Positions 22,001-32,415 of a stretch of DNA of 63,955 nt are shown one piece after another. The notes beneath the pieces were generated by a model. That model searched no databases. It was not told where the DNA came from and saw only the letters and a list, made by a program, of their open reading frames with translations. Source of the DNA: Globisporangium splendens (lineage: Eukaryota > Oomycota > Peronosporomycetes > Pythiales > Pythiaceae); NCBI GenBank assembly GCA_006386115.1, contig VFIW01000168.1:1-63955 (forward strand). The letters are read 5' to 3'. Both the position numbers and the translations under genes were made by a program. How positions within the stretch are numbered: position 1 is the stretch's first letter; every line of letters begins with the position of its first letter.

Positions 22001-23281
22001 CATGAATTGGAAGAGTGATACTGTGCGCTTGATCAACTCAGCGTGGAGCTTTTCGCCGAAAAGATCCTCAATTAGCCGGTTGTCGTGCATCCAGAATACC
22101 AGATAGTCAAGCTTGCGCAGAAGCGTAGATGGCGTGGGGTCGTGTTGTTCTCGGACTTGTCCATTGAATTGACGGGTAATCGCAGCAACGATTTCGGTCA
22201 GCCCATAAATGCGCTTTTCCAACGAGCTGCTACGAAAATGACGCAGATAAATGTCAAGACGCAATAGCTGAACACTCCGGCCAAACTGGTCGCTGCCACT
22301 CTCGCTTAAATCTGTTTCTTCAGCGTCCTCTTCACCTTCGACTTCTGGCATATCTTCGTTCCCCTGGTTTCGTTGCGTAGTTTGCTGTTGTATTTGCAAG
22401 ACTTTGACGAGCACGAGTTCCATGACCTGAACGATCTCAAGCAGTGATTCTCGAGATAAACCTTCGAACTCCGCCGAGCCAAGCGCTCCCATGAAACACC
22501 GAGCAGCTTCACAGAACGGAAGGAAATACTGCAGTAGAAAATGACTCGCGACATGGTCTTTCACTGCATACAGCGTCCGGAAAATGCACTGGATGGCTTC
22601 AAACGACAGGACGGTATCAATCTAATTTGTCTCGTCGTCGATCGAGATGGCGCGCAAGCTACTCAAGAACAAGGAAAACCCTCCAATCTTGCCCCAAAAC
22701 TCAAGGTTTTTGAGATAATACTACGATATATCAATACTCCGGCTTGCTCTTTCCACAAACTGCACTGTTTCCGATTCAGCCGCAGCGCCATCGTTCATTC
22801 CTTCGTCCTTGTTGTCGTCACGCTCGTCTTTGTCGAATGAGCCGTGGTACACATAAAACTGCCGCTGGTCGTCCAGGATACGAATGAGAGTCGGCAAGAG
22901 ACACGGATCACCCTGCGACAATCGAATTTTCACTCGCCCGAGTACAAATTGGAGAAAACGATTCACACATTCCACACACTCGCGATCAAATGGTTTTCCC
23001 AACACCAACTGAACAGCTTGCGGCAGAAAATCAGCTTCAAACCGATCAAACACATCTTCAGGCAACCAGCGACGATGCGTTTCTTCACCATTTTCTTGCT
23101 CCTCCCGCTCTTGACTTTGGCCAACACTGATTAAAATCTCCAACAAAAGCGCCGGATCCGAACTCGATGTGAGCTCATTGGCAATCAGCAAACACGCACC
23201 CTCGAAGTCGTGCACCAACTCGTCTGCAATCCGCTCCACGTCGTCGACACTCACCCCATTGCTGTTTTCATCTTCGTCCAT
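16092..23281 (-). CDS. Large USP-family ubiquitin C-terminal hydrolase (USP9X/24/34 type)
   Basis: Deubiquitinase with a long helical N-terminal region and a central catalytic domain. The likely start is the ATG at 23279-23281 (MDEDENSNG). Coding blocks are 23281-~22724, ~22720-21506, ~21502-19862, 19801-~19490 and ~19439-16092. The catalytic Cys box reads GLVNPGCICYMNALVQQL (Cys codon 19374-19376). It is followed by DADEFFCLLLDRI, the IKKLPQTLVFHLKRFEFD box and the His box LVGIVVHSGTSDMGHYYSFI with a following WLEFND. A 60-base intron at 19802-19861 fits well, and a short intron near 19440-19489 is needed to enter the Cys box in frame. Three further in-frame stops (22721-22723 TAG, 22622-22624 TAG, 21503-21505 TAA) interrupt an otherwise continuous frame; they are short phase-0 introns or inactivating mutations. 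The residues between them look coding (LKNLEFWGKIGG). About 700 residues follow the catalytic core. Confidence 0.75.
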
Positions 23282-23596
23282 CGCTTCCCCCCTTCGGATT
23301 TTTCTTTTTCTTGTTCGATCAAACTGCTCTATTGAACTTGGATGGATGAACTCTCCTGCTGCAGTCACCTTGCCTTCCGTGTGGTGACGACCAGACTGAT
23401 GGATACACGCACACCCGCAAACAAAGAAGCTGTGGCACTTGCTCCCACTTCACTAGAATGGAAAAGAGAAACTCCACACTTCTTCTTGGCTTCTTTCCAG
23501 AGAGGCGTTGAGACGAGTGAAACGGTTCACCTGGCGGCAAACGTCACCCCCTTCCTCATGCTGTCCGAAACGTCTGCCGAGTCAATTTTGCGCCAC

Positions 23597-24442
23597 TTAG
23601 ACTTGAATGGTCGAGAGATCCAGCAGCTCCTGGAGAGACGAGATGGTGTGCTCCAGGGGAACGTCGACGTGCTCTTTGTGTGCGTGCCGTTGCAGCCAGC
23701 GTGCATGGGCTCCAGTTGCACGCGCACCGTGATAATCACGCACTTGATGATCCCCAACATGCAACACGTCGTCGTACGTCCACACTGCATCGCTGCTCAA
23801 ACTTTCAGCGGAACTTGGTTTCTCGTGATGTCGTTTGAGCTGCGCAAACGTCGTCGTGAATATTGACGCATCTGGTTTCATGACGCCCTGACACCACGAC
23901 GTCGTGACCACGTCAAAGTACTCGCGCAGCGCCACATCCTGCAGAATGCCTTCGAGTCGCTCGTCAAAGTTGGATATCACGCCAAGGGCCACGCCGTCGT
24001 CGCACAGGTGGTCGAGAACGCAACGCACGTCGTCAAATACGTGCCATGCTTCCCCCGACGCGTAGTGCGCGTACACATTGGACGTGAACTGATGCGCGAC
24101 ATCGTCTGGCATCTCGCGCACAAGCTCCGAAGGGAGCACGTCCAGAATGAGCTCGCTCCACCACGAGAATGCAGTGGCGGGTGTGTCGTGCCTAGCGACA
24201 ACAGTGTGCTTCCCAAAATTAGGCTTGGCGGCCGAAAGCGCGCTGAACGCGATCGGGAAGCGGCGGTTGACGTGTTCTTCCGCGCACTCTCGCCGCTCAG
24301 AGGAGAGTGCGTACCGCGTGATCTGCTGGAAATGGTCCACGTACGTGCGGCCGATAGACACGCGCGGCCGGATCAGCGTGCCCGTGGCATCCAGCGCCAC
24401 ATACTTCCACGGGAGCTTCCGTTGGTGTCGCGCCATTTTCAT
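23597..24442 (-). CDS. HAD-superfamily hydrolase, HDHD3-like
   Basis: Haloacid-dehalogenase-like hydrolase of about 281 residues. Motif I is YVALDATGTL, motif II is GVISNFD, a Lys-Pro-Asp (GVMKPDASIF) serves as motif III, and VLHVGDHQVRDYHGARATG is motif IV. The residue two after the nucleophile Asp is Thr, not the usual acid/base Asp, as in the HDHD3 group (DVKDT), so phosphatase activity is uncertain. The frame extends upstream to 24523 with a hydrophobic stretch (CLLLFLALI) that could be a membrane anchor or targeting signal. I prefer Met at 24440-24442 because the domain begins a few residues later. The gene lies upstream of the deubiquitinase start on the same strand, 315 bases away. Confidence 0.8.
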   Translation of the reverse strand: MKMARHQRKLPWKYVALDATGTLIRPRVSIGRTYVDHFQQITRYALSSERRECAEEHVNRRFPIAFSALSAAKPNFGKHTVVARHDTPATAFSWWSELILDVLPSELVREMPDDVAHQFTSNVYAHYASGEAWHVFDDVRCVLDHLCDDGVALGVISNFDERLEGILQDVALREYFDVVTTSWCQGVMKPDASIFTTTFAQLKRHHEKPSSAESLSSDAVWTYDDVLHVGDHQVRDYHGARATGAHARWLQRHAHKEHVDVPLEHTISSLQELLDLSTIQV

Positions 24443-24732
24443 GTTTTTGCTAAAATACGGGTTTTGAATGAGTGCGAGGAAAAGCAAAAGACAAACTAGT
24501 TTAGTGGGGTCCACGTAAAACATATATTTGGCTCTCTCACTTGACTCTTGAGTAAAATCATTTTCAGCAGTTTGACACGCACAAATGCCTTCTAAATTGA
24601 TTCAATAGGCGGAGTCAAATGTTCGAAATCAGGCAAAAACAATGAGCAGTGAAGCGCTAATGAAATGAGCATGAATCCTGCCAAAAGTTCAGGCGTTCCA
24701 GGTTTGTTGCGGCTCAGACGATTCCGTCGTTT
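24443..24732. other. Spacer
   Basis: Upstream region of the HAD gene (possibly with its alternative N-terminus to 24523). No other gene seen. Confidence 0.4.
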
Positions 24733-25578
24733 TCAGGCAAATGCGATATTTTCAGAGTGCTTGTTCTTAGAATCAGTCGTGGCTGATACTGATCGTGAAA
24801 ATAAGCAAAAAGGAAAAATGTGAGAAAACGGGGTGAAAAATGGAGGGAGGTTGGAGGCATTTGATCCGTGGACCGTGCATGATCGACAGTGACGCACGCC
24901 AAAATGCTGATCTGTCACTTCATAGCACCGCTTTGACTGATTCGTGAGTTGAAACGTGAACCGCGTCTCAAAACCCTGCAACACGGGGAGCGGCTCGGTA
25001 TACCACGCCGACGAGACTTGGTGCGGTTGCGACGCCGTGAGTCGCAATCGTACCGCGCACCGCTCCTCCCGGCTTGGCAAAAACACGTCTCGGTGACCAA
25101 CGCTTGCTGTCTCGACGGCGATCCGCGCGCTTGTGTTTTGGTTCTCGGTCTCGGTCGTCTCCAGCACGACTCTCTCCAGTAGTTGATGCTCCACCATTTC
25201 CAACGAGGCTTCACGAACATCATTGCGGCCACTCGTCTCGGAATATTCATTCTACGATACAGATTTTCACACATATCCCGTTGGACATTCGACATAGAAA
25301 CAAGCTACGACAACATCAGTATCCTTTCTGAAGCGTACCCTCGCGACCCGAGCGCAGCTCGGCGTGGCCGCGTTGCCATTGAGAACCAATCCAGTCGTGC
25401 CGTTGAAGTCGTAATATACAAACTCAAACCACCACGAACGCATTGGTTACTGCTTACACACAGAGCAAATAGCCGCCGCAGGAATCCAGCACTCACCTGC
25501 TTCTACCACGCTGCGCCATTCGTTCATGCAGCCGCCGATGAGCAACGTGACGATCGCGCAAAAGCGACTGCGCTTCAT
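24733..25578 (-). pseudogene. Relic of a secreted L-type-lectin-like domain gene
   Basis: Pieces of a concanavalin/legume-lectin-like fold in order on the minus strand. A signal-like start (MKRSRFCAIVTLLIGG, from 25578) ends at a good donor (GTGAGT). Next comes VYYDFNGTTGLVLNGNAA, typical of the first lectin strand. After a likely 57-base phase-0 intron ending in TAG before AATGAATATTCC, a longer block contains SSAWYTEPLPVLQGFETRFT and FQLTNQSKRC. The match stops after CTVHG (~24865), where the family continues with a Gly-Phe-Ala-Phe type strand; here the frame goes on with unrelated residues and stops at 24733. The first intron does not give a consistent phase. I read it as a truncated copy; a functional short form is less likely. 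Confidence 0.4.
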
Positions 25579-25747
25579 ACTTCGCAGCAATATGTAAACC
25601 TGCCAAAAAAGAAGGGCAGCAAGGCGACCTTTCACAGACTGCACCCTCAAATGGGTTTGAGTGTGACATATACATCATATAGATATATATTACCAGCATA
25701 AACAGACATCAAGCTTCAAGACACAGGCGCTCAATATCCATGGGCAC

Positions 25748-26530
25748 TTAGTGGTGCTGCTGTCGTCCTTTCCATCGGTAGAAGCCTTTGTAGAAGAGTT
25801 TCGCGCTGTGGAGCTCAAAGCAGTCCACTTCGACCTCGCGCTGCTTGCGCTCGTACCACTCAAACATGTGCACGCACGTCACATCCTCAATGTTCGTTGC
25901 GCACTCGTGCTTACCAGCACCCCGCACGAAATCGTAGTACTGCTTGCACGTCGCGGATGCGATGTAATCCACAAAGCCCTCCCAGAACGCCGGCGAGTCG
26001 GCGGTTTTCTCACAGAGCGCGTCCATCTCGTGACGCGTCTCCTTGTAGTTCGTGAACGTCTGGTGGCAAAACAGCGGCCACGTGTCGGCGTTCCATGGAC
26101 GATGTACGTTCTCCCCCGCGCACACACGCGCCGCTTTCTTCTCGGTCGCATGGAAGGTCTCGCACACATGCACCTGCTGCCACGCGCTGTAGAGCTCTTT
26201 GAACTGCCCCACCAGCGTAATGGAGCGGCCACTACCTTCACCGCTGCTCACCGTACTGCCAGTTGCCACCTGGTCCTCGCAGCTCTTGAACACATCGCTG
26301 TCCCGCGCATACTCCTCGAAACTCTCGACGCATCGAGGGTCCAGCGTTGCGCCATCGCTCTTCTCGCCGCAATTCGCGACCACGAACTCGCAGATCGCGC
26401 GCACATCGGCGCAGACATCCGAGCGCAACTGGCGACGGCGAATCGCCTGGTGCTCGACTGGAGTTGATAGTGCGTGCGCACTCTGCAGCAGCAGCGCGAG
26501 GCTCGCACAGAGCAGCAGCAGCTTCGCCAT
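25748..26530 (-). CDS. Secreted Cys-rich protein with an RxLR-type tetrapeptide
   Basis: 260 residues from the ATG at 26528-26530 (the frame is open upstream to 26620 but without a signal). Residues 1-20 form a clear signal peptide (MAKLLLLCASLALLLQSAHA). The mature part begins LSTPVEHQAIRRRQLR, so R33-Q34-L35-R36 fits the RxLR pattern only 13 residues after cleavage. No DEER motif follows closely; FEEYAR near residue 80 is weak. Thirteen cysteines are spread over the mature protein, suggesting a disulphide-bonded extracellular protein. That is unusual for cytoplasmic RxLR effectors, so the tetrapeptide may be coincidental in a basic stretch. The C-terminus (YKGFYRWKGRQQHH) has no anchor. I know no function; secretion is the solid inference. 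Confidence 0.75.
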   Translation of the reverse strand: MAKLLLLCASLALLLQSAHALSTPVEHQAIRRRQLRSDVCADVRAICEFVVANCGEKSDGATLDPRCVESFEEYARDSDVFKSCEDQVATGSTVSSGEGSGRSITLVGQFKELYSAWQQVHVCETFHATEKKAARVCAGENVHRPWNADTWPLFCHQTFTNYKETRHEMDALCEKTADSPAFWEGFVDYIASATCKQYYDFVRGAGKHECATNIEDVTCVHMFEWYERKQREVEVDCFELHSAKLFYKGFYRWKGRQQHH

Positions 26531-26940
26531 CGTTTTGTTGGGAATGTCACCCATTCTTTCTTGCAGATGGAACCTGATATGACTGCTCAAAGTTTTCAAG
26601 TCACGGTGGAGTAGGTTCATTGAGTTAATAAAGAAGGTAGGTAATTGAGTGCTTGACTAAACAAATGACACCTTGTTTTGATTGCACACCAATTTCTTTG
26701 CAGACGCTGGTTGCAATCGATCGCTGATTGGATCGAAATATTCTAATTATTTTAACCAATCATATGTGATTCATCGTCTCGTTTATCCGAGAAGCAAAGA
26801 ACGAAGAGCAACATGCTGAGGCAACATAGATTTCTATGGTTTGCACGCGTGCGATTGCACTCTTTTTTTTATTTTTATTTTTTTTATATTTTATCAGCTT
26901 CGCATCCTCTGCTCTTGCTATTTACTGGTTGCTGCTTCTA
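26531..26940. other. Spacer with T-rich tract
   Basis: 5' flank of the secreted-protein gene and 3' flank of AAAP copy 4. A T-rich run lies at ~26863-26895. No gene. Confidence 0.45.
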
Positions 26941-28437
26941 TCAGGTCGACGAGCTGGCGTTCTTCACGTAGTACGATTGGAACTGGTGGTCGGCCTTGCA
27001 GAATGGGAACACAGGCGTCTCTGGCGTCACCACCTCGTCGCCACCGAAAAGCTCCTTGCCCGCCTGGATCGACACGTAGATGCCGCACACGATGCACACC
27101 ACGATGACGAACAGCGCGATCGCGCGCTCCCACAATGGGATCTTCTTCCAGCACACCTTGAGGTAGAACACGAGTGGCAAGATCAAACAACTCGTAGAGT
27201 GGGCCGAGGCACCAATAAAATCTGATAGCTCCAAAAAGTGCTTTCTCAGCACCACGGACACGATCACGAGCACAACGATCAACGCCGTACGCAGCAACAC
27301 GTAACGGAGCACGTTACGGGTTCCACGGTATTCAGCCAGTTCGTCGGCAGGTTGCACGACCACGAGTCGGCGCTCAGCATTTTGTTCCAGGTCAACGCTC
27401 GTCACAGACTTGGAATGGATGGACGGGGTCGAGACGGACACGTACGAGAGCTTTTCCACCTGATCGTGGTCATCCTCGCTCACGAGCCCTTCCTTGTGCA
27501 TGCCGAGGATAAGGCGCTCCAGCATGTAGAACGTAGGGTGCATGAACGTCGAGAACGCGACTGTGAGGTGCAGTTGCATGAACAAGTACGCCATCACGAC
27601 AGATCCACGGTTCGCGGTGAACCCGAGGGTGGTCAAACCGGACGTGCCAGAGCCAGCGATCGAGAACAACATGTTGCCGGACATTTGGCAACCAGCAGCA
27701 CTGTAACCAAGAGCTGCGAGCGCCAAGAAGAAGCACGAGATAATCGACAGTGTGACGAAAATCACCTTCGGCATCCGGTGAGGTTCGCTGTGTTCACGTT
27801 GGAGATCTGGGACCACGATAGCAGCACCATAAGCCAAGGCGAGGTTGCCAAACACTGTCACGACTTGGTCGAGGTTAATATCTGGGGATGGTGGAGCTGG
27901 GTGACCGCTCATTTCATGTAGAAGCACCGAGATACCGACGATATCGGCAACGACCGTTCCAAGGGAGCCGGCAAGCATCATACCGGCACTTTCTTTCATC
28001 GTCGGCATCAGCGCGATTGGAAACACCACGGCAGCCATGAAGACAACCCAGTACGTCTGGCTGAACGCGGTCGGGAAGAGCACTTCGAAGAGCTGACTGC
28101 CGAGGACCAGGAACGCGCACGGAATCATGAGGCAGACGCCCATCTGAGCAGTCAACGCGAGATATCTGCCAGGCTTGCCCATCACCCATTCTCCCAAGTC
28201 ACTGTACGTCTTCACGCTCTTCGGCGCCAGGAGCATCAGCTTTGAAAGTGTGACAGTCGCGTAAATGTTGGACGCCGCCATGAAGAGAAGGGCAATGACA
28301 GCCAAGACAGGACCGGCACGCGCAAAGTTGGCCGGCATACCAAGCGTGCCAATACCGCAGACACAGCAAAAGAGCGCGAACGACGCTTTCGCATCGTCTG
28401 CAGTGTAAAACGCCGTAGACTTGCGAGGAGGAGACAT
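26941..28437 (-). CDS. AAAP-family amino-acid transporter (copy 4)
   Basis: Intact intronless 498-residue AAAP permease starting at the ATG 28435-28437 (MSPPRKSTAFYTADDAK). The signature GIGTLGMPANFARAGP is retained, with GEWVMGKPGRYL, SGHPAPPSPDINLDQVV and EHSEPHRMPKVIF. The variable hydrophilic loop (~305-365) is acidic, and the C-terminus ends FCKADHQFQSYYVKN. It is separated from the 1-5853 tandem by about 21 kb and has a different spectrum of substitutions, so its duplication is older. Substrate not predictable. Confidence 0.93.
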   Translation of the reverse strand: MSPPRKSTAFYTADDAKASFALFCCVCGIGTLGMPANFARAGPVLAVIALLFMAASNIYATVTLSKLMLLAPKSVKTYSDLGEWVMGKPGRYLALTAQMGVCLMIPCAFLVLGSQLFEVLFPTAFSQTYWVVFMAAVVFPIALMPTMKESAGMMLAGSLGTVVADIVGISVLLHEMSGHPAPPSPDINLDQVVTVFGNLALAYGAAIVVPDLQREHSEPHRMPKVIFVTLSIISCFFLALAALGYSAAGCQMSGNMLFSIAGSGTSGLTTLGFTANRGSVVMAYLFMQLHLTVAFSTFMHPTFYMLERLILGMHKEGLVSEDDHDQVEKLSYVSVSTPSIHSKSVTSVDLEQNAERRLVVVQPADELAEYRGTRNVLRYVLLRTALIVVLVIVSVVLRKHFLELSDFIGASAHSTSCLILPLVFYLKVCWKKIPLWERAIALFVIVVCIVCGIYVSIQAGKELFGGDEVVTPETPVFPFCKADHQFQSYYVKNASSST

Positions 28438-29600
28438 TGCGAGTTGTTGTTTTGGTTTGACCTGTGCAGGTCAAAATCGGAAATGAGCTCTTCGACCCTC
28501 GACGACACTCGATGGCTCGTGCTTACTCAGGATCGTGCTCGACCTGACAACCCCCTTGGTCTTCATGCAACACCAAGAGCATGATCCGGAAGGCTGTGGC
28601 AGTCATGCATATCGCACGCCAGCGATTGCTCCACCCGCTTTTCTGTGACTTCAAGGCGTGTCGCTTAGAGGGCGTGATAGCAGCTGGGGGATCCAAGCGA
28701 CTGCGTTGCACTGGAAACCGAGAAGGTACAGCTGCCCCAGCAGCGGAAGATTAGTCGACCAGCCCCTCAGGGCATTGCTGCAGGCGTGAAAAGCTTCCAA
28801 CCGAGATCCTTGAGCACAAACTTTTGCTGTGTCGGGCAACTTCCTTGAGTTTGAAGACTCGGTCGCTCTAGTCCAGGCTGTGCGGCACTGCAACAACGGC
28901 AACATGGATCCATCTAAGCTTGAATTGCCCCACAACGAGATCCGATTTTGGCAAACTTGTCGCACAAAAGTGCCGCACTTTGGACATTTCATCTGCCAGA
29001 AAAGACGCACGCGCACTCAAATGTCGGACAGAACCAGTGCATCATAAAGGTCCGCGACTTGCTGCTAAAGTCTCCAAATCGTATCTAAGGACTTTGCGTG
29101 ATATAAAGGGTGTACTGCATTGCGTTTGTAAATTAGTGCGGACTTCATCTCACGGTATCTCATCTGCCTGGGATATCAGGTTCGAGGATGAGCAGGAGGG
29201 GATGGAAAAAGGGACTTCACATGCAAGAACCCTGAAAAAGCCCCCTGTGAAATCTCGACATTTTCATAAAACGAAAGGTTCACATGCGAAATATACCCCT
29301 TTTCGCATTTGCAGAAGGGGCTTTCAGGTTTCTGCACCTGTCCACTTGGGGGACAGGAAAATCTGGGAGTATGCAAATCCCACCGCACCGAACCGACTCT
29401 CTCATCATCCAATCCTCCGCGTTGACGACCTAGCGTCCACCCATTCGCGAACTCCATCTCCCCCGCGCATGAGATGAAGCAGATTCCATCACCACGAAGA
29501 TCGCGACAGTCACATTTTTCTTCCTGTGGCAGCTACTGTGCCAGCATTGCTGTACAGTACTTGCATTATGACTCAGTGCATGCATGCTTGGATTTATGGC

Positions 29601-29635
<35 letters not shown>

Positions 29636-30888
29636 ACGAAGATCCCTCCAAAAAAGCTACAAGCCGATCGTCACTTAGCCTCTCTTATATACGGAGACCG
29701 CCATCTACAACGCGTTGGCCGCCAAGATTTGTCAGTATCCCCCTACAACCCGATGGCACTCGGCGTATCTCAATCCCGCGCGCATGTCTGGCTGCACGAA
29801 TCGGACTAAAAATGGTGCGGCTGAGCCTTTTTGATGGGTGAAGCAGACTGTATCTTTGTCCTGTGATCGCTGTTGCTCGTTGCACTTGCAGCAGAGCCAG
29901 GCACTCGAGTTGCTGTTGCAGTTGCAGTTGCGCAACCAGAAGGGAATGTTGCGTGCTTCCTCCTAATTACTGCAAGCGCGTCGATCGCTTGCGCCGGCAA
30001 GTGAATGAACCAACCGCGCTGTTAGATCATCGCACATCGACGATAGAATAAAACGGCGCTGTTGCGTGGAGTGCTGTCGCATTCATCACGATCTGCATAC
30101 AAGCGTATTGTACAAACACGAGGGAGTCTCGTTCATCCGACGTGCTGATGGAATCTGGTGTAAACAAACACCAAGTCTCGGCGGCGACACGACACCAGAG
30201 AGAGACAAAGATACCCCACATTGTACTCGATCCATTGCGCGTTCGCTTGGCAGCAGATAGACAACTTGGAGTATCTGTTTGCTGGAAACACAGTGACGAC
30301 TATATATAATAACTTGCGGTGCAACATCGATATTACGTAATACTCTTGCAAATTTATGCAGGAGATGTGATCCATTACGAATTCCGGTGGAATACAGCAA
30401 TGCGACTGTAAATCTGTCTAATGTGTATGGGTGCGTTCGAAAGAGACACACTGAGGTGCTGCGAGTGCCAACACTGGCGCGCCGCTCCCAACGCAACGAG
30501 GATAACCCAGCTTTTGTAGAATGTGGAGACTTTGGCTCCATTGACAGCCCTAAAGCTGAAGTGCTGCTTTCGGAGCCATGGCTGTTCTTTTGTTACAGAA
30601 ACATCGTACACTGCGTCGAGAATCAAATGTCACCACTACACTCGCTTCTCAGGTGTCACAAAGTTACGAACTGCCAAATATCGCTTAATAGAGAATTATA
30701 GTCGGTTAACTGGATGTGTTCACAAAATAACCGAACCGTACTTAACGCATCAATTTCAGGGTTGCTTCCAAAACAAGGTGCACTTATCAAAACAAATGTA
30801 TTGGACACAAATATTTCTCAAAATATGTCATTGTGTCCAATGAAAACCACAAGAGATAGACAACAATCGACACGGCGAGTGTAGGTCT
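28438..30888. other. Gene-poor interval
   Basis: About 2.4 kb without a gene I can defend. Several open frames up to 185 codons (e.g. 28920-29477, +) have no recognisable domain and overlap frames on the other strand. A (TC)14 microsatellite lies at 29604-29631, and an imperfect inverted repeat built on GAAAAAGCCCC / GGGGCTTTC lies at ~29231-29330. The right end is the 3' flank of carbonic anhydrase 1. Confidence 0.4.
29604..29631. repeat. (TC)14 microsatellite
   Basis: Perfect dinucleotide run of 28 bases. Confidence 0.95.
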
Positions 30889-31792
30889 CTAATAAACAGT
30901 GATCTTTCTTCCGTTGAGTGGTTGCGTGGGTCTCACGTTGCGGCCGTTGTCCGTGGCGTGAAGCTTCTTCAAGTTCGCCTGGAGCTTCGCAAGATCCGCG
31001 GACGACACCTGGAGAGGCTGCTCCAAGACCCACCAGTCGACGATCTCACTGCACGTTGGCGTGGTGAGACTGCCTGGGTAGTTGAATTCGCGTCCCTTCG
31101 ACGCCGTCGACAGAAGCAGCTTGGAGTACGATTCACTGCAAGAGCCACACAAAAAGATATTGTCAGCATACAATGGGTGGCAGGAACAAAGAAAACAATG
31201 TTTGGACTCACAAGTTGACGTCGACCGAAGCCGTAGAGTTGACGCGGTTCGCTGCGTTCAAGACGCTGGCCACCCAAGGGTCCGTCTTTCCCTTATTCTT
31301 CTCGAGGAAGGCGCCCACGACGAGGAGCTTGCTGCCGTCAGCATTGCTGTGTACAAAGTGAATCTCGCCGTCGTACACCTTGCCGTTGACCGTGTGCTCC
31401 GATGGAGTGTGGACATGGAACTGCGCCATCGAGTACGAGGCGCCGTTCGCCGCGACCGTGCATGAGCCTCCTTGAACTGTACCCTTGTACGAGTCTTCGG
31501 TTTGAGCAATTTTGTAGCTGGAGCACGAGCCCGCGAATTGCAGTGGCTGCTTGCGGGATCCTTTTGTGAGAGAGGTCTTCGAGGCGATATTGATTGGCGA
31601 CTGACTCTTGCCAGCGCACGACGTTGGGTACTGGGTAGCCCACTGCGAAGGTCCGTACATGGACGCGTCGTTCTCCTTGTATCCGTAGGATTTCTCTCCC
31701 TTGGCGACAACACCGTCCGCAGCGACCGCAGAGACGGCGGTGACAGTGGAGAGGAGTCCAGCGAAGGCGACGGCGAGCGAGAAGATCTTCAT
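30889..31792 (-). CDS. Secreted alpha-carbonic anhydrase 1
   Basis: Zinc enzyme hydrating CO2 to bicarbonate, expected outside the cell. Two exons, 31212-31792 and 30889-31135, with a 76-base GT-AG intron, give 275 residues. The start ATG (31790-31792) opens a signal peptide (MKIFSLAVAFAGLLSTVTAVSA). Typical blocks: GPSQWATQYPTCAGKSQSPINI-like start, zinc-ligand region AQFHVHTPSEHTVNGKVYD followed by GEIHFVH (His-x-His and the third His), and in exon 2 FNYPGSLTTPTCSEIVDWW and QPLNGRK. The intron phase (2) and position are the same in all four copies here. The gene and its flank are repeated in inverted orientation at 56518-58229. Confidence 0.92.
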
Positions 31793-31850
31793 GGTTCGGG
31801 GGACAGCTGGTGGTTTGTTGGTTCTTGGTTGGTTGTTGTTGCTGGTTGAA

Positions 31851-31869
31851 GGCAAAACAGAAAGTGAGA
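31851..31869 (-). promoter_or_regulatory. Putative core promoter of carbonic anhydrase 1
   Basis: On the minus strand CTCACTTTCTGTTTTGCC lies 60-80 bases before the ATG, an initiator-like TCACTTT with a T-rich flank as in oomycete genes. The same block precedes copies 2 (57253-57271) and 3 (~61988-62006), followed in each by a CAA/CCAA-rich leader. Confidence 0.45.
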
Positions 31870-32145
31870 GTCTCAAACCAACGCGCGAAACTCGCGAGTG
31901 CGCAAAATCAAGCGAGCGATATCAAGCCAAAGTGACTGCTTCTGCAATATCCTGGCTACTTGTGATAAAACGGTACTTCCATCGCTGAAACTGCATTGCC
32001 ATCTGGCGCTGACACGAGTTAGGATTTGCATGTGCCAGAGAACAGCACATGCCCGTAGTTTCTTCTTTTCACCGCGAGCAGATTAATGGGCGTATCCCAT
32101 GCAAGCTGTTCTGGATTGGATGCCAGGTGGCATTTTAATGCACGA

Positions 32146-32415
32146 CTAATTGTCGAAAAGAACGATTTTGCTACCGAAGCCCCTCAACAATCCAATCCAG
32201 TGGAAAAGTAGCCTGCCCTGCTTATGTATCCTATTTGTGAGCCAAAAGACAAGTCCCAGATAGAGGACGATTTTTGCAACTTGAGAAAAACTCTGGACTG
32301 AATGCATGCTTTCAAGGTGCAGCAGCACATCCCACGGTCGGACGTACGTACCGCATCTCTTTGTTTTCCATCTGTTCATTTGAAACGATCTTCCCTCAAA
32401 GCTGATGGTGGTCAT
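32146..32415 (-). repeat. Conserved block upstream of carbonic anhydrase genes, copy 1
   Basis: A 270-base stretch about 350 bases before carbonic anhydrase 1. It is open for 89 codons on the minus strand (MTTISFEGRSFQMNRWKTKR...). It is identical in open frame to 56707-56976 and similar to ~59040-59235 and ~61310-61460. Shared features are GAAGATCGTTT, a TGGA(A/G)AACAAAGA-like run, a CGxCCGTGGGAT core and TTTGGCTCACA. It could be a distal regulatory module, a transposon remnant or a small gene; the reading frame is not preserved in the last copy. Confidence 0.5.

Noticed and set aside
25751..26467. 238-codon plus-strand open frame
   Set aside because: Complement of the secreted Cys-rich gene; no signal, domain or splice support.
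29231..29330. Imperfect inverted repeat as a structured RNA or miniature transposon
   Set aside because: The arms are short and mismatched, with no target duplication and no second copy in the window.
28920..29477. 185-codon plus-strand open frame in the gene-poor interval
   Set aside because: No recognisable domain, basic low-complexity composition and no related copy in the window.
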